Under the pieces are notes generated by a model. It did no database searches and was not told where the DNA came from. It saw only the letters and a program-made list of their open reading frames with translations. Below, one piece after another: positions 30,245-39,126 of a stretch of 64,000 bases of DNA (the stretch's first letter is position 1; every line of letters starts with the position of its first letter). The DNA is from Tritrichomonas musculus (taxonomy: Eukaryota > Parabasalia > Tritrichomonadida > Tritrichomonadidae), in the NCBI GenBank assembly GCA_039105265.1, contig JAPFFF010000019.1, forward strand, positions 1,334,501-1,398,500, in the 5' to 3' direction. The translations under genes and the position numbers were made by a program.

Positions 30245-31260
30245 TTTCACTTAATTAATTTAAACTTCTTCTGCTTTTTTTCCCGCTTGGAGCATCATCT
30301 TTATTAAGCACATGCTTTACAAGGAAGAATTCGCCCATCGTTAAAGCAGCAACAGTAACAATGACACCAATTTAAATTCCTGTAACTGCACAGCCACTCA
30401 ACTTTTTCTTTTCTATTACTTTTGGATCTTCATCATCATTGCGATACTTATCATTTCTTTCAAGTGTCAATGTTTGACTAACTGTGCCGTCAGATTCAGC
30501 GTGTGTGAATTTAGCATCCTTAAAGTATTTGGCGGGAAATGATACTTTGCTCTTCCATGCATTGCAATCAAAGATGCGATCTTTCACTATGGTCAAACTT
30601 TGGACTAGATTAACATTGAAACGATCTTTAAGAAGTTCAATTTGTTTTTTATTTTCAGAATTGAAAATTTTAATGTATCGGCTTTATATATAATGCCAGC
30701 GTTTTTTTCAATGGTACAGAATTATAAATTCGAGCTTTTGATCCTCGATTTACAATAAGCGGACCTTTAATATTCTGAAACTTCAGAAATGACTGTCATG
30801 CTTTTAAATTTCAAACAAACCGGTTCCATCAACATCACCATCATTTAATGTTTTGGCAGATGTGCCCGATTGAGGATTTGCATGATGAGCATTAATTGAG
30901 GATTATTGAATGTTAGTAGTTGAAGAATCTCAGGCACTTCAATATTAATATTATTTTCTAATATTGATATTGGATTTAATAAAATGTTTGATTGAGTAGA
31001 TTTTAGTTTTAATATATTATCATTATCTCTTACTTTTAGAGAGAGATCAACTTCTGGCTTACAACCTAATATAATCTCATTTGTAGAATCATCTATCATA
31101 AGAATTAGATTGCAACCATTGAAATCAATTGTTGTATCACTACATTTAATATATCGAATAGGAAACATTTCGTAATTAATTTGTATGTAAGAAGATTCAC
31201 CAACACTAACATCGATAATTGTATCTTTTTCTGGATTCAAAGTATCTAAACTTTTTTGTT
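30245..31260 (-). pseudogene. Decayed membrane-protein gene
   Basis: Three readable segments lie in different frames on the minus strand: 30845-31240 (131 codons, NPEKDTIIDVSVGESS at the start), about 30600-30780, and 30372-30596, which ends in KKKLSGCAVTGI. After a stop at 30372-30374 the same frame continues with a membrane segment (IGVIVTVAALTMGEFFLV) and a basic tail to about 30255. The layout is that of a type I surface protein like the one at 26256-27569. The breaks are several frame changes and at least one stop; it is a dead copy. Confidence 0.55.
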
Positions 31261-31798
31261 TATCGATTTTATGAATTCCTCAACATTTCAAAAAGATAAA
31301 TGGACATTTTCTTCATTTAATGCTGAACCTAGGAAAGTATTGGGAGAAATACCTTCATTGTAGACATTATAAGAGCAAAAGATAGGATCTCGTTAATACT
31401 TGTAATTAATATATTTGATTTTTCCTTTAAATGAATATATGCACACCTTCTTATACATGAATATATAAAAATATTATGAATGCAATAAAAAATTCCAAAA
31501 GTTTTGTCATAATTATTCATAATTATTCATTTTAAGGAATTGCATTTACATATTTTAACAATTAAATAAATTAAAATGTAATAATATATAATAACTATAA
31601 TATAAAATAAATAATAAATAAAGAAAAAGATAAAAAAAAAACATCAGTTATAAAATTTCAAAGAAAACCAACTTTTTAAGTGAAATTCAGAGCAGACGTT
31701 AACAATTATAAATACAAATATCATGAAATATATCATTTAAGAAGCTAATATTAATCAAAAAATAAATATATAAATATATATTATTAAATAAATAGATC
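31261..31798. other. AT-rich flank left of the Polinton
   Basis: No gene; a 63-codon minus-strand frame at 31329-31520 has no support. The sequence changes abruptly to higher GC at 31799. Confidence 0.5.
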
Positions 31799-32005
31799 AG
31801 TAGTGAGGAGTGTGCGGATCGACGGTCAGATAGAATTACCTAAATGGCCCCAATTACTGACCCAGATTTGAAGGCCACCTGACTATTTTTGAATTGACCC
31901 CAAATGATGCTAATGAATAGGAATAAGTGGTCAGTATCATGGGTGATATTGATGGTCACCTATGACAGCCATTAATGACCCATAACTGAAGGCCACAGTG
32001 ATCAC

Positions 32006-32044
<39 letters not shown>

Positions 32045-32114
32045 GAATTTTCGGCCAAAGGATTTTCAGAGGGGGTCCCAAAATTCAATTTATGGGATTT
32101 GCTATTTTTAAATT
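31799..32114 (+). repeat. Polinton left terminal inverted repeat
   Basis: Matches the right end in reverse complement over about 316 bases. It contains two direct copies of a TGACCC-x5-TGAAGGCCAC word (near 31858 and 31976), a (CTA)n run at about 32005-32043, and it ends within the promoter-like T-run of the first gene. Confidence 0.9.
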
Positions 32115-32128
32115 TTTTCGCATTCCAA

Positions 32129-33505
32129 ATGAGCGTCGTCCCAACTGACAACCAAATCGTCTCATATGAAGCCCCTTTCTGCAAGGAATTGGAGATTCGC
32201 ATGAACCGATTATTGAAAATATCCCAACGTCAACATGATCGCGAGTCAGCTATCAAGTGCTATTTCTATAAGGAGCTCTCGCTTGATGAGTACGATGAGT
32301 GGATTCGCGAACTGGATACCAAAATCGCTGGTTATACAGACATTGAATCTCCCGAGCGAGCACTGGATCTGAAGATGTTATCATATATCAACCGAGATCG
32401 CGAACGTCTCATCAAGTTTCAAGATGATTTCAGTAAGAAACGCAATGAGTTGATTCACAGTTATACGCACCCCGTTGATTACGCTATTGAGAACATCACA
32501 AAGGATATCAATATGTTCAACCAGGATTTGCTCACTGGCATGTTCGAATTGTTCGTCAATAAGGTCATATCATTATGTCCCAAGGACAAATCATATGAGA
32601 GTACCATTAAATCCGTATACCATGATAAGACATCTACCAGGGTCATCAATATATTCAATTCATTATCCCAACGATTGATATCCAGCTTCACCAAGCTACT
32701 CGCAGGAGTTGGACCAAATGAGTACTTCGCAAGTGATAAACACAGATATGATTCCCTCATGAAATTGTATGATGCTATCAGCAATGCTTGTCAAATGCTA
32801 TACCTCGGTACAATCTACAATGCGATCGATAATAACCTTAACCTATACCCCCCAACTGATATGTCAAATAGCAAACTCGTTAAGAGCTATTCACGAGTTC
32901 TCATGAAGAACCTCAATGACTTTATCATACACGATGTATCCAAAATCATCGATGGGGAGATCAAGGATTGCATTGGCAAAATATGTGAAAACGAGTTATT
33001 GAATAATATCCACATTCGGGAATCCAATCATAGTCCCCCAAAGAGTGATATAGCTGAGAAACCCCAACCTGCACCCATTGTTGAAGACCCCCAAGACAAT
33101 GCTGAAGAATCCCATCATAGCCCCCCGCAGATCGGGATAGCTGATGTATCAAACGTCGACCCCCAGCCTACACCCATTGTTGAAGACCCCCAAGACAATG
33201 CTGAAGAATCCCATCATAGCCCCCCGCAGATCGGGATAGCTGATGTATCAAACGTCGACCCCCAGCCTACACCCATTGCAGCTAAAGCACATGGGATTGC
33301 TCAGGAGAAGACCTTGGACGAGTTCATTAATGGACTCCCAAATGATCGAATATCTATAGTCGAACTAACCCCAAAATATAACCAGTACTTCAACACCAAT
33401 ATAACCCCTCGTGGATTAGGTATGATACTCTCCAAGTCTAGCAAACTGGTTAAGACCATTGCATGGGAGAAGCGTGTTAAAGTCGTGTACTACGCTAAGG
33501 CCTGA
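32129..33505 (+). CDS. Polinton protein with C-terminal winged-helix-like domain, unknown
   Basis: 458 codons from ATG 32129, chosen because it follows the TTTTTTCGCATTCCAAATG block shared with the next gene. Residues 1-300 are helical without a domain I know. A Pro/His/Ser-rich linker (about 305-395) holds two identical 33-residue repeats (VEDPQDNAEESHHSPPQ...). The last 65 residues (DEFINGLPNDRISIVELTPK and on) have the look of a winged-helix DNA-binding domain as at the ends of viral replication proteins; that is inference. It is the first gene inside the left inverted repeat. Confidence 0.75.
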   Translation: MSVVPTDNQIVSYEAPFCKELEIRMNRLLKISQRQHDRESAIKCYFYKELSLDEYDEWIRELDTKIAGYTDIESPERALDLKMLSYINRDRERLIKFQDDFSKKRNELIHSYTHPVDYAIENITKDINMFNQDLLTGMFELFVNKVISLCPKDKSYESTIKSVYHDKTSTRVINIFNSLSQRLISSFTKLLAGVGPNEYFASDKHRYDSLMKLYDAISNACQMLYLGTIYNAIDNNLNLYPPTDMSNSKLVKSYSRVLMKNLNDFIIHDVSKIIDGEIKDCIGKICENELLNNIHIRESNHSPPKSDIAEKPQPAPIVEDPQDNAEESHHSPPQIGIADVSNVDPQPTPIVEDPQDNAEESHHSPPQIGIADVSNVDPQPTPIAAKAHGIAQEKTLDEFINGLPNDRISIVELTPKYNQYFNTNITPRGLGMILSKSSKLVKTIAWEKRVKVVYYAKA

Positions 33506-33588
33506 GATGATCTATTTTTGGACCCCAGATGATTTTGGGAAAACCCGTATTTTGATATTTGAATATTGATTTTTTTATCGCATTCCAA

Positions 33589-34068
33589 ATGGAAGCCACT
33601 CCAAGCCACCTCAATGTCTACGAGTACATCAACACACTAGTAGCCCTATTGCCAAAGCCTGATGGATTTGCCAAATGCAATTTCGCGATATTGTGTGACA
33701 AGTTCCCATTCAACTTGAGGAACTCATTGTACCTCGCGAGGGTCCTATATGTATCACTCCAGAATGGTTCTGAAACCATTAGGTTCTACCCTAATAAGCT
33801 CAAGGAGATGGACCTCGAATTTGTCAAGCTATCATCCAATAGTAGACGCAAATTGAGTGCCAACATGCGTGAGTTCTTCGTGAATGGGAATACCGAGAAG
33901 CGCGAATACAAGGGATGCCCCTACTACAACCACTCGATTGAGCGAACCAATATAAACACCAAGGATCTCATCGCCAGATTACGTGAAAAATACAATATTG
34001 CAGAACCGGATATATTCATCGGCAAGCATCAGGATTTGGTATTGGATGATGACCCAGATATGGTTTAA
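33589..34068 (+). CDS. Polinton protein, unknown
   Basis: 159 codons from ATG 33589, which follows ATTTTTTTATCGCATTCCAAATG-like sequence (same block as the previous gene). It is basic and mixed alpha/beta, with an aspartate-rich C-terminus. No family recognised. Its stop overlaps the stop of the packaging ATPase gene on the other strand by a few bases. Confidence 0.65.
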   Translation: MEATPSHLNVYEYINTLVALLPKPDGFAKCNFAILCDKFPFNLRNSLYLARVLYVSLQNGSETIRFYPNKLKEMDLEFVKLSSNSRRKLSANMREFFVNGNTEKREYKGCPYYNHSIERTNINTKDLIARLREKYNIAEPDIFIGKHQDLVLDDDPDMV

Positions 34069-35054
34069 GCCTTGCTATATATGACCTGCATATCGTGTTC
34101 AACCGTGTTCACCAATATGAAATCATGGCCCGATAAGGTCCGATATTTTTGCCACAACTCCTCGAACTCACAAGGTATGCTCACCTGCTGATATATGTAA
34201 TTGAGTTTCTGCCGCGAGAACCCATTGAATATGAAGAATGATGTGCAGTTATTCTTGTAATCGGTTGGCACGCCCTTGAAGAACTGGATATTGATGTATA
34301 CGATTGAGTTCTTATGACGCAACTGGGTGATATAGTTTGTGAAGTATGCTGACTTCAACAGCTTGCTCTTAATGAAGTCCTCGCACAGGATTATGGTGTT
34401 GAGTGGTACATTGGGTTTCCCGAGTTTGCTGATATGGAGGAACTCAAACATCTGCTGTAGCTTGGACTCGTCGATAGATGTCTTCCCAACCGAGCTATAT
34501 TTGTTATACAACTCCTTCCATAGGTCGAGCTCCTTCAAATACCGTTCAGCATTACTATCAGCGACGACCACAATGGGCAAGTTGATGAGCTCGCGTTGAG
34601 ATTCAAATGTGGAATCATTTATAATACCGTTCTTACTCACATACACGATCATATGGAAGAGCCCAATGGGCTTATGAGTGCCAGTGAACGGATTCTGTGA
34701 ATCCTCAGGTGCTCCCCCAAACCTCCCATTACTGAGTCTACCCATTTGAATGATATCGCGAATTACTGTATGGCTCTTGCCTTTGCCTTGTGATGCCACC
34801 AGTATGTTCAAAGTATTGTACCACGCATAGATCCCATTAGCGATTGGCCTTATGGATGCATTGGTGATTTTATCCCTATTCTTGGAATAGGCCTCACTCA
34901 TAGCCGCATCCACATCAAACCTCTTGGATACCGGTTGCTGCTTCCGGTACCTATCGAATGTATCAAGATCAATTGGATCACTACTGGAACTGTCTGATAA
35001 TTCAATAGATGTATAGTCGAAAAGGGTTGGTCGTAGGCGCTTGTAATACAGCAT
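34065..35054 (-). CDS. A32-like packaging ATPase
   Basis: 329 residues. A FtsK/HerA-class ATPase of the type that pumps DNA into capsids in Polintons, virophages and poxviruses. Walker A ASQGKGKS is at 87-94, the Walker B strand IILCED with the acidic pair at 225-226, and a sensor-like segment KNSIVYINIQFF near 255. The N-terminal 60 residues are polar with a Ser/Asp patch. The start ATG 35052-35054 follows TTTATTTTTGACTAAATG on the minus strand. It lies in one minus-strand cluster with a small membrane protein, an unknown protein and the major capsid candidate, as expected for virion assembly genes. Confidence 0.85.
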   Translation of the reverse strand: MLYYKRLRPTLFDYTSIELSDSSSSDPIDLDTFDRYRKQQPVSKRFDVDAAMSEAYSKNRDKITNASIRPIANGIYAWYNTLNILVASQGKGKSHTVIRDIIQMGRLSNGRFGGAPEDSQNPFTGTHKPIGLFHMIVYVSKNGIINDSTFESQRELINLPIVVVADSNAERYLKELDLWKELYNKYSSVGKTSIDESKLQQMFEFLHISKLGKPNVPLNTIILCEDFIKSKLLKSAYFTNYITQLRHKNSIVYINIQFFKGVPTDYKNNCTSFFIFNGFSRQKLNYIYQQVSIPCEFEELWQKYRTLSGHDFILVNTVEHDMQVIYSKA

Positions 35055-35073
35055 TTAGTCAAAAATAAAGCTC

Positions 35074-35223
35074 TTACGCATACAATGTGCGCCTCAGCTC
35101 ATCGGTCAGCTCAGGTGGCTCATCTTCAGCTGTAAGCGATACCAGTAATAGCAGTTCAACTACATTGGTCACCAATATCAGTCCCAATAGTATATTCATG
35201 ATGATTTCACTCGCGCTGGCCAT
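35074..35223 (-). CDS. 49-residue membrane protein of the Polinton
   Basis: A short gene starting MASASEIIMNILLGLILV and carrying one hydrophobic segment of about 22 residues, then an acidic C-terminus. It fills the gap between the ATPase and the next gene and starts after AAATTCGCATAAATG, the element's usual start block, which is the reason for calling it. A role as a virion or host-membrane protein is inference. Confidence 0.6.
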   Translation of the reverse strand: MASASEIIMNILLGLILVTNVVELLLLVSLTAEDEPPELTDELRRTLYA

Positions 35224-35233
35224 TTATGCGAAT

Positions 35234-35854
35234 TTAAATACAGATTTTGAGTGATATCGAGTGCCTTATGAGCTCGGTCCATACATGGTTATATCCGTAT
35301 TTCAACTCATTGGACACCCCGTTTTTGGACACCAGTATCTTGTCGATTTTCATGTACTTCGAGTTCGAAACACAACCAGTGCACCCACTGTCCTCATTGA
35401 TGACCAGCTCAACCCTATCAGCCTTAGTGAGTATCTTAATGAGCTCCATCAGCGTGTTGCTATGACACACTAGGTAGTTGTTCATCCTCAGTGGATTGGT
35501 CTCATAGATGCTCAGCAATATCTCGAGGAATTTATTTTTGGTACCCAAGTCGTCAGTGTCGGGGTCTAATGATCGATCTATTGTCGGAGACTCAGGGAAT
35601 GAACTTCCTTGGGGTGGACTGTTTATTGGAGCAACTGATGGATATGCACCAGTTGTCGAGGCTGTAGTAAAATTTGCATCCTGGGTGCCAGTTTGAGTAT
35701 ATCCCATTTGGGGTTGCATCTGTGGGACTTGAGGGTATGATACCGGTTGAACTGGTGGAGGTCTATTCGCGGCGATCTTAATATTCACATTCTGCTCCTG
35801 CTTAACACTCGCATCATTCTCACTTGATAGGATTCTAGCCTTATGGAGAGTCAT
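35234..35854 (-). CDS. Polinton protein with Pro/Gln-rich N-terminal half, unknown
   Basis: 206 codons from ATG 35852-35854, which follows ATATTTTTGCACTTTGGAAATG; the frame opens six bases earlier at a TTG. Residues 25-100 are rich in Pro, Gln, Thr and Ser (NRPPPVQPVSYPQVPQMQPQ) and look disordered. Residues 105-206 form a compact domain with a Cys pair (DSGCTGCVSN). It sits between the capsid candidate and the ATPase, the place where Polintons often have the minor capsid or maturation genes, but I see no match to either. Confidence 0.65.
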   Translation of the reverse strand: MTLHKARILSSENDASVKQEQNVNIKIAANRPPPVQPVSYPQVPQMQPQMGYTQTGTQDANFTTASTTGAYPSVAPINSPPQGSSFPESPTIDRSLDPDTDDLGTKNKFLEILLSIYETNPLRMNNYLVCHSNTLMELIKILTKADRVELVINEDSGCTGCVSNSKYMKIDKILVSKNGVSNELKYGYNHVWTELIRHSISLKICI

Positions 35855-35896
35855 TTCCAAAGTGCAAAAATATTTTTACCCCTAATGCCGTATTTC

Positions 35897-37765
35897 TCAT
35901 GCCATTTCTGGATCAACTTGTGAGCCAGCTGGTGATTCATCATCGATATACTCAAGGCCATCGAGTGAGAGCTTGAAGTAGGTGTCTCTGCATAAACAGA
36001 GTTGTACAGGTGGTGGTCTAACAACAGCTCCACTTGGTTCGATAATATTGTAATACGTGTCATTACTGCCAGTGAATATGGGTTGACCATTGACTTGTAT
36101 TTGGATATTGCCTTTGCCACCATCTAAGCCATCATAACAGTATCCAGCAGATGCACGTTCTGTTTGGACATTGAATACAAATGATGTGGCATCACTCAGT
36201 GTGTTCTTATACCTATTTCCATCGCCATCGTTCTTGGGCATGGTGAAGCTATCCTCGAACTCCTTTGTACATTGGAGTGTGATACCATCGAGGTCTCCAG
36301 CTGTTAATTGGCTTTCGAAGAATCTGGCACCAATGGTACTGACATTCTCATCTGGGAAGTTCTTACCACCAATATTCAAATAGCAGTTTTGGTAAACGGG
36401 ATTCTCAAATACAGTCAAATCATTGTGATGCTTGGGGAACAGTAATGACATGCTTGTGACATTGATTAATGGGATATTCAATGTGGACTTGATACCATTT
36501 GCGGCGGCTGCAATTGGGAATGCATGGTAATCGACCTTTTGAGATGGGATTACTAGGCCCTCACGTAAGATGGATTCAATGCTTGCACGAGTGGATTCAC
36601 AAACGCCATATCCTTGCATATTGGACTTGCAGAGAGTGATGGTCATTTGGTTAACGGTGAGTGTTGCTGGTTGTGATTCGTATTTGATCGCATTATGTTC
36701 TTCAACGATTTGAATTGCCATATTGCTTTCAATAGTGCCTGTATAGTCTGGGTTATGGCGTGCGATCTCCTTCAGATCCATAGTCTTCTTAATACCGAAT
36801 TTCTCATATTCAGCATCTGTAAATCCGAATGTGATCTCAATCGGTGTGTCATTAACTGGAATTCCATGTTCGGCGCAGATATTGTACTTGAATGTGATGG
36901 TATTATCGAATACCCCTGGTATAAGGGCCTCATTACCGATTTGAGTGAATTGCCTCTTGAGTTTACCACGGGCCTTGATCTCACGTAACTGCTCCAATTG
37001 CTTCATCGTAATGTGATCATCATCTTCCAGGAATGCCTTAGCTTCAGCAACCGTATATGGATCAATGACTGCCCATACTAGACCAGCTGGACTGACTTGG
37101 AATCTAATAGCTAAATCACCAATGATCCCGTTCGGGAATAAGTCGAATGCCTGCAATGCAAGCAAGTCATCAAATGGGACATTCAAATCGAATTCAGCAG
37201 TGGTCTTGCCATTGTCCTTGAAGTCATTGAGATTGACATATACACCAGCATGTGTTTGACTATAGTTCGAGACATTTTCCCATAAGCTGTGAACGAATCT
37301 GCGGCGCTTCTTCTCAGTCTCTGGTTTCAAAACCGAGTATAGGAAGCCCTCGCGAATGCACTCATTTTGCTGGTATCCGACATTGACATTGTTATGGAGG
37401 ATCTCTAGCCTGTCAAACAATTGGTTCGAGGACTTGTATCCCACGAATAGTTTGTAGAGGTTATCGGGATCTTCAATCAATCGCAATTTGGCAGTATCGG
37501 TGTTCAATTGCAAATCAAGTCTGATGTGGAATGTGAGGAAGCCTTTATCGACATCGCTAATGAAGTGGTCGGGGTGTGTTAATGAGATCTGCGAGTACTG
37601 GCCTTGGTGAAATGGGGCTGGCTGGTCATGGCAATCGACGGTTCTGAATGAGAAGCTCCTGGTACCATCATTCACATTGATGATGTTCCGCATGCTCTGG
37701 AATGTCTCCATAACATTACCGGCCTCGTACTTCAAATTGTGAGCTCGTTCGTTCCTGTAGCGCAT
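35897..37765 (-). CDS. Major capsid protein candidate
   Basis: 622 codons from ATG 37763-37765 (after TTTTTTGCGAGATTCAAATG). It is the longest protein in the virion cluster and rich in beta-strand and Asn/Asp loops along its length, as expected for a double jelly-roll capsid protein; size and position next to the packaging ATPase agree. The start (MRYRNERAHNLKYEAGNV) and the HPDHFISDVDKGFLTF region resemble what I know of Polinton capsid proteins. The identification is from context and general character rather than from a sharp motif. Confidence 0.75.
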   Translation of the reverse strand: MRYRNERAHNLKYEAGNVMETFQSMRNIINVNDGTRSFSFRTVDCHDQPAPFHQGQYSQISLTHPDHFISDVDKGFLTFHIRLDLQLNTDTAKLRLIEDPDNLYKLFVGYKSSNQLFDRLEILHNNVNVGYQQNECIREGFLYSVLKPETEKKRRRFVHSLWENVSNYSQTHAGVYVNLNDFKDNGKTTAEFDLNVPFDDLLALQAFDLFPNGIIGDLAIRFQVSPAGLVWAVIDPYTVAEAKAFLEDDDHITMKQLEQLREIKARGKLKRQFTQIGNEALIPGVFDNTITFKYNICAEHGIPVNDTPIEITFGFTDAEYEKFGIKKTMDLKEIARHNPDYTGTIESNMAIQIVEEHNAIKYESQPATLTVNQMTITLCKSNMQGYGVCESTRASIESILREGLVIPSQKVDYHAFPIAAAANGIKSTLNIPLINVTSMSLLFPKHHNDLTVFENPVYQNCYLNIGGKNFPDENVSTIGARFFESQLTAGDLDGITLQCTKEFEDSFTMPKNDGDGNRYKNTLSDATSFVFNVQTERASAGYCYDGLDGGKGNIQIQVNGQPIFTGSNDTYYNIIEPSGAVVRPPPVQLCLCRDTYFKLSLDGLEYIDDESPAGSQVDPEMA

Positions 37766-37811
37766 TTGAATCTCGCAAAAAACCATGAAATCGCATTTTT
37801 TTATATATCAA
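37766..37811. promoter_or_regulatory. Divergent promoter between capsid and small virion-type gene
   Basis: Only 46 bases separate two divergent ATGs. Each side has a T-run and ends in TCAAATG (GCATTTTTTTATATATC to the right; TTTTTTGCGAGATTC to the left). This is the tightest example of the element-wide start block. Confidence 0.6.
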
Positions 37812-38063
37812 ATGGGAATTGGCATCTTCAAGAAGATCAAAAATGGATTCCGCAAAGTGGGATCTACACTCAGGAATGTCGCACAGAGAGTTGTCGATAA
37901 ACTACCATCAGTTGTCAACGCTGGTAGACAAATCATTGATAGGGTCAAACCAATTGCAGGATTGATACCTGGCGCAGGTGGATTAATTGATACTATTGAT
38001 AGAGGATTGGGAACGGTTGGTAAGGTTGGTGAAATAGGCAAATCCATACTGGACAAGGTTTGA
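37812..38063 (+). CDS. Small basic, glycine-rich virion-type protein
   Basis: 83 residues starting MGIGIFKKIKNGFRKVG. The first 25 residues are amphipathic and basic; the middle (IAGLIPGAGGLID) is hydrophobic and Gly-rich; the remainder alternates Gly and hydrophobic residues. This composition recalls membrane-active or DNA-binding small virion proteins such as the adenovirus pVI/pX class known in Polinton relatives. The family assignment is inference. The start is the ATG after TATATCAAATG; an earlier non-ATG opening is ignored. Confidence 0.6.
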   Translation: MGIGIFKKIKNGFRKVGSTLRNVAQRVVDKLPSVVNAGRQIIDRVKPIAGLIPGAGGLIDTIDRGLGTVGKVGEIGKSILDKV

Positions 38064-38113
38064 TCATCATCGAATATCCACATACATGCGAATATATTTT
38101 TGTCCGTTTTGAA

Positions 38114-38575
38114 ATGAATTGCGATGGTATGAAACATATAGCTCAATGCGATATTAGGGTCATTAATGATAACAAGCAGGAGCAGCGCACGTTCAACTCA
38201 GTAGAGGAGTTCGACCTGTTCTACCAGAAGTACAAGGACATGTTCAATGAGAAGACCACCAATTACCTCAATAAAACCTACAAAATAATCACCCCCGAAT
38301 GCGAGTACAGGATTACCAAACGCACTGGCAAGGATGGCTCCAGTAATGTGTTTCTCAAGAAGATCACCAAGCCAGCCGATAGTGATACACTGGTGGAGAT
38401 CCAATTCGCCAGCATTCGAGCTGACATCAATGCATTGCAGTCAACAGTAGATGACTACACCAAACGGATTACCACGCTGGAGAACACCATCGGCGTGATC
38501 ACCGCAAAAATAAATCAGCTCACCAGTACCGTGAATGAGTGTACCGATGCCATGAACAACCTCCTGAGGCATTAG
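38114..38575 (+). CDS. Coiled-coil protein of the Polinton, unknown
   Basis: 153 codons from ATG 38114, chosen because it follows ATATTTTTGTCCGTTTTGAAATG. Residues 1-90 are mixed and basic; residues 95-150 form a heptad coiled coil (LQSTVDDYTKRITTLENTIG and on) that would trimerise or dimerise. It may be a virion stalk or accessory component. Its stop overlaps the convergent small gene by a few bases. Confidence 0.6.
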   Translation: MNCDGMKHIAQCDIRVINDNKQEQRTFNSVEEFDLFYQKYKDMFNEKTTNYLNKTYKIITPECEYRITKRTGKDGSSNVFLKKITKPADSDTLVEIQFASIRADINALQSTVDDYTKRITTLENTIGVITAKINQLTSTVNECTDAMNNLLRH

Positions 38576-38799
38576 ATCTTGGAGTTATTTGGGATTACCT
38601 GGTGATTGAGTGAGTGGTGTACTGTTGATGAGGTTGATTTGATGATTGGGTCATGCACAATACTCCCCTTATCGTCATATTTTTGGACTGTGGGTTTGGT
38701 ACAACTAATGGTTCGCCTATTTCGCATGTGACGTTCCAGGTGATTGAAGTACGTGAGCCCATTTGAATCTCTTAATACGCGGCGTTCCTCATATGACAT
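38572..38799 (-). CDS. Small protein of the Polinton, unknown
   Basis: 75 codons. Basic N-terminal half (MSYEERRVLRDSNGLTYFNH, then RHMRNRRT), Ser/His-rich C-terminal half. The start follows GTTTTTTCAGGATTAAATG on the minus strand, the usual block, which supports a real gene. No family recognised. Confidence 0.5.
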   Translation of the reverse strand: MSYEERRVLRDSNGLTYFNHLERHMRNRRTISCTKPTVQKYDDKGSIVHDPIIKSTSSTVHHSLNHQVIPNNSKI

Positions 38800-38834
38800 T
38801 TAATCCTGAAAAAACACTTTTTTTGCGCATCTAA
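38800..38834. promoter_or_regulatory. Divergent promoter with two start blocks
   Basis: 35 bases between divergent ATGs. The + side reads TTTTTTTGCGCATCTAAATG and the - side GTTTTTTCAGGATTAAATG, so both genes begin with T-run plus TAAATG. Confidence 0.6.
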
Positions 38835-39068
38835 ATGACTGAATTGGGTGAATACAAGAAGGAGATTCCAGAGCTGAAGCGCATCAAGCATGATCTCAAG
38901 GAGAAGTGCTATATGTATAAGGGCCACCTCAATAACATCAAAGGGGGTATGCTGGGTAGCAATGGACTAGCCGTTCGTGAATCACTGATTGAGGACATCA
39001 ATAGTCTGAAGGAGAAGGTCGCCAAACTCGAGAATGAGCTCGCTGAATTATCAAGCGATAACCACTAA
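38835..39068 (+). CDS. Small coiled-coil protein of the Polinton
   Basis: 77 residues, highly charged and helical, with two heptad stretches (KKEIPELKRIKHDLKEKCY and EDINSLKEKVAKLENELAEL) around a Gly-rich hinge. It lies immediately upstream of the integrase gene on the same strand. Function unknown; an assembly or regulatory partner is possible. Confidence 0.6.
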   Translation: MTELGEYKKEIPELKRIKHDLKEKCYMYKGHLNNIKGGMLGSNGLAVRESLIEDINSLKEKVAKLENELAELSSDNH

Positions 39069-39126
39069 ATATGGTGTCAACCGGGAATCCCGTAGACCTA
39101 TTGGAACCACTATTTTTGCCCATTAA

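Noticed and set aside
33589-34068. Ulp1/adenovirus-type protease in the Polinton
   Set aside because: Neither this nor the other small proteins show a readable His-Asp-Cys pattern of that family.
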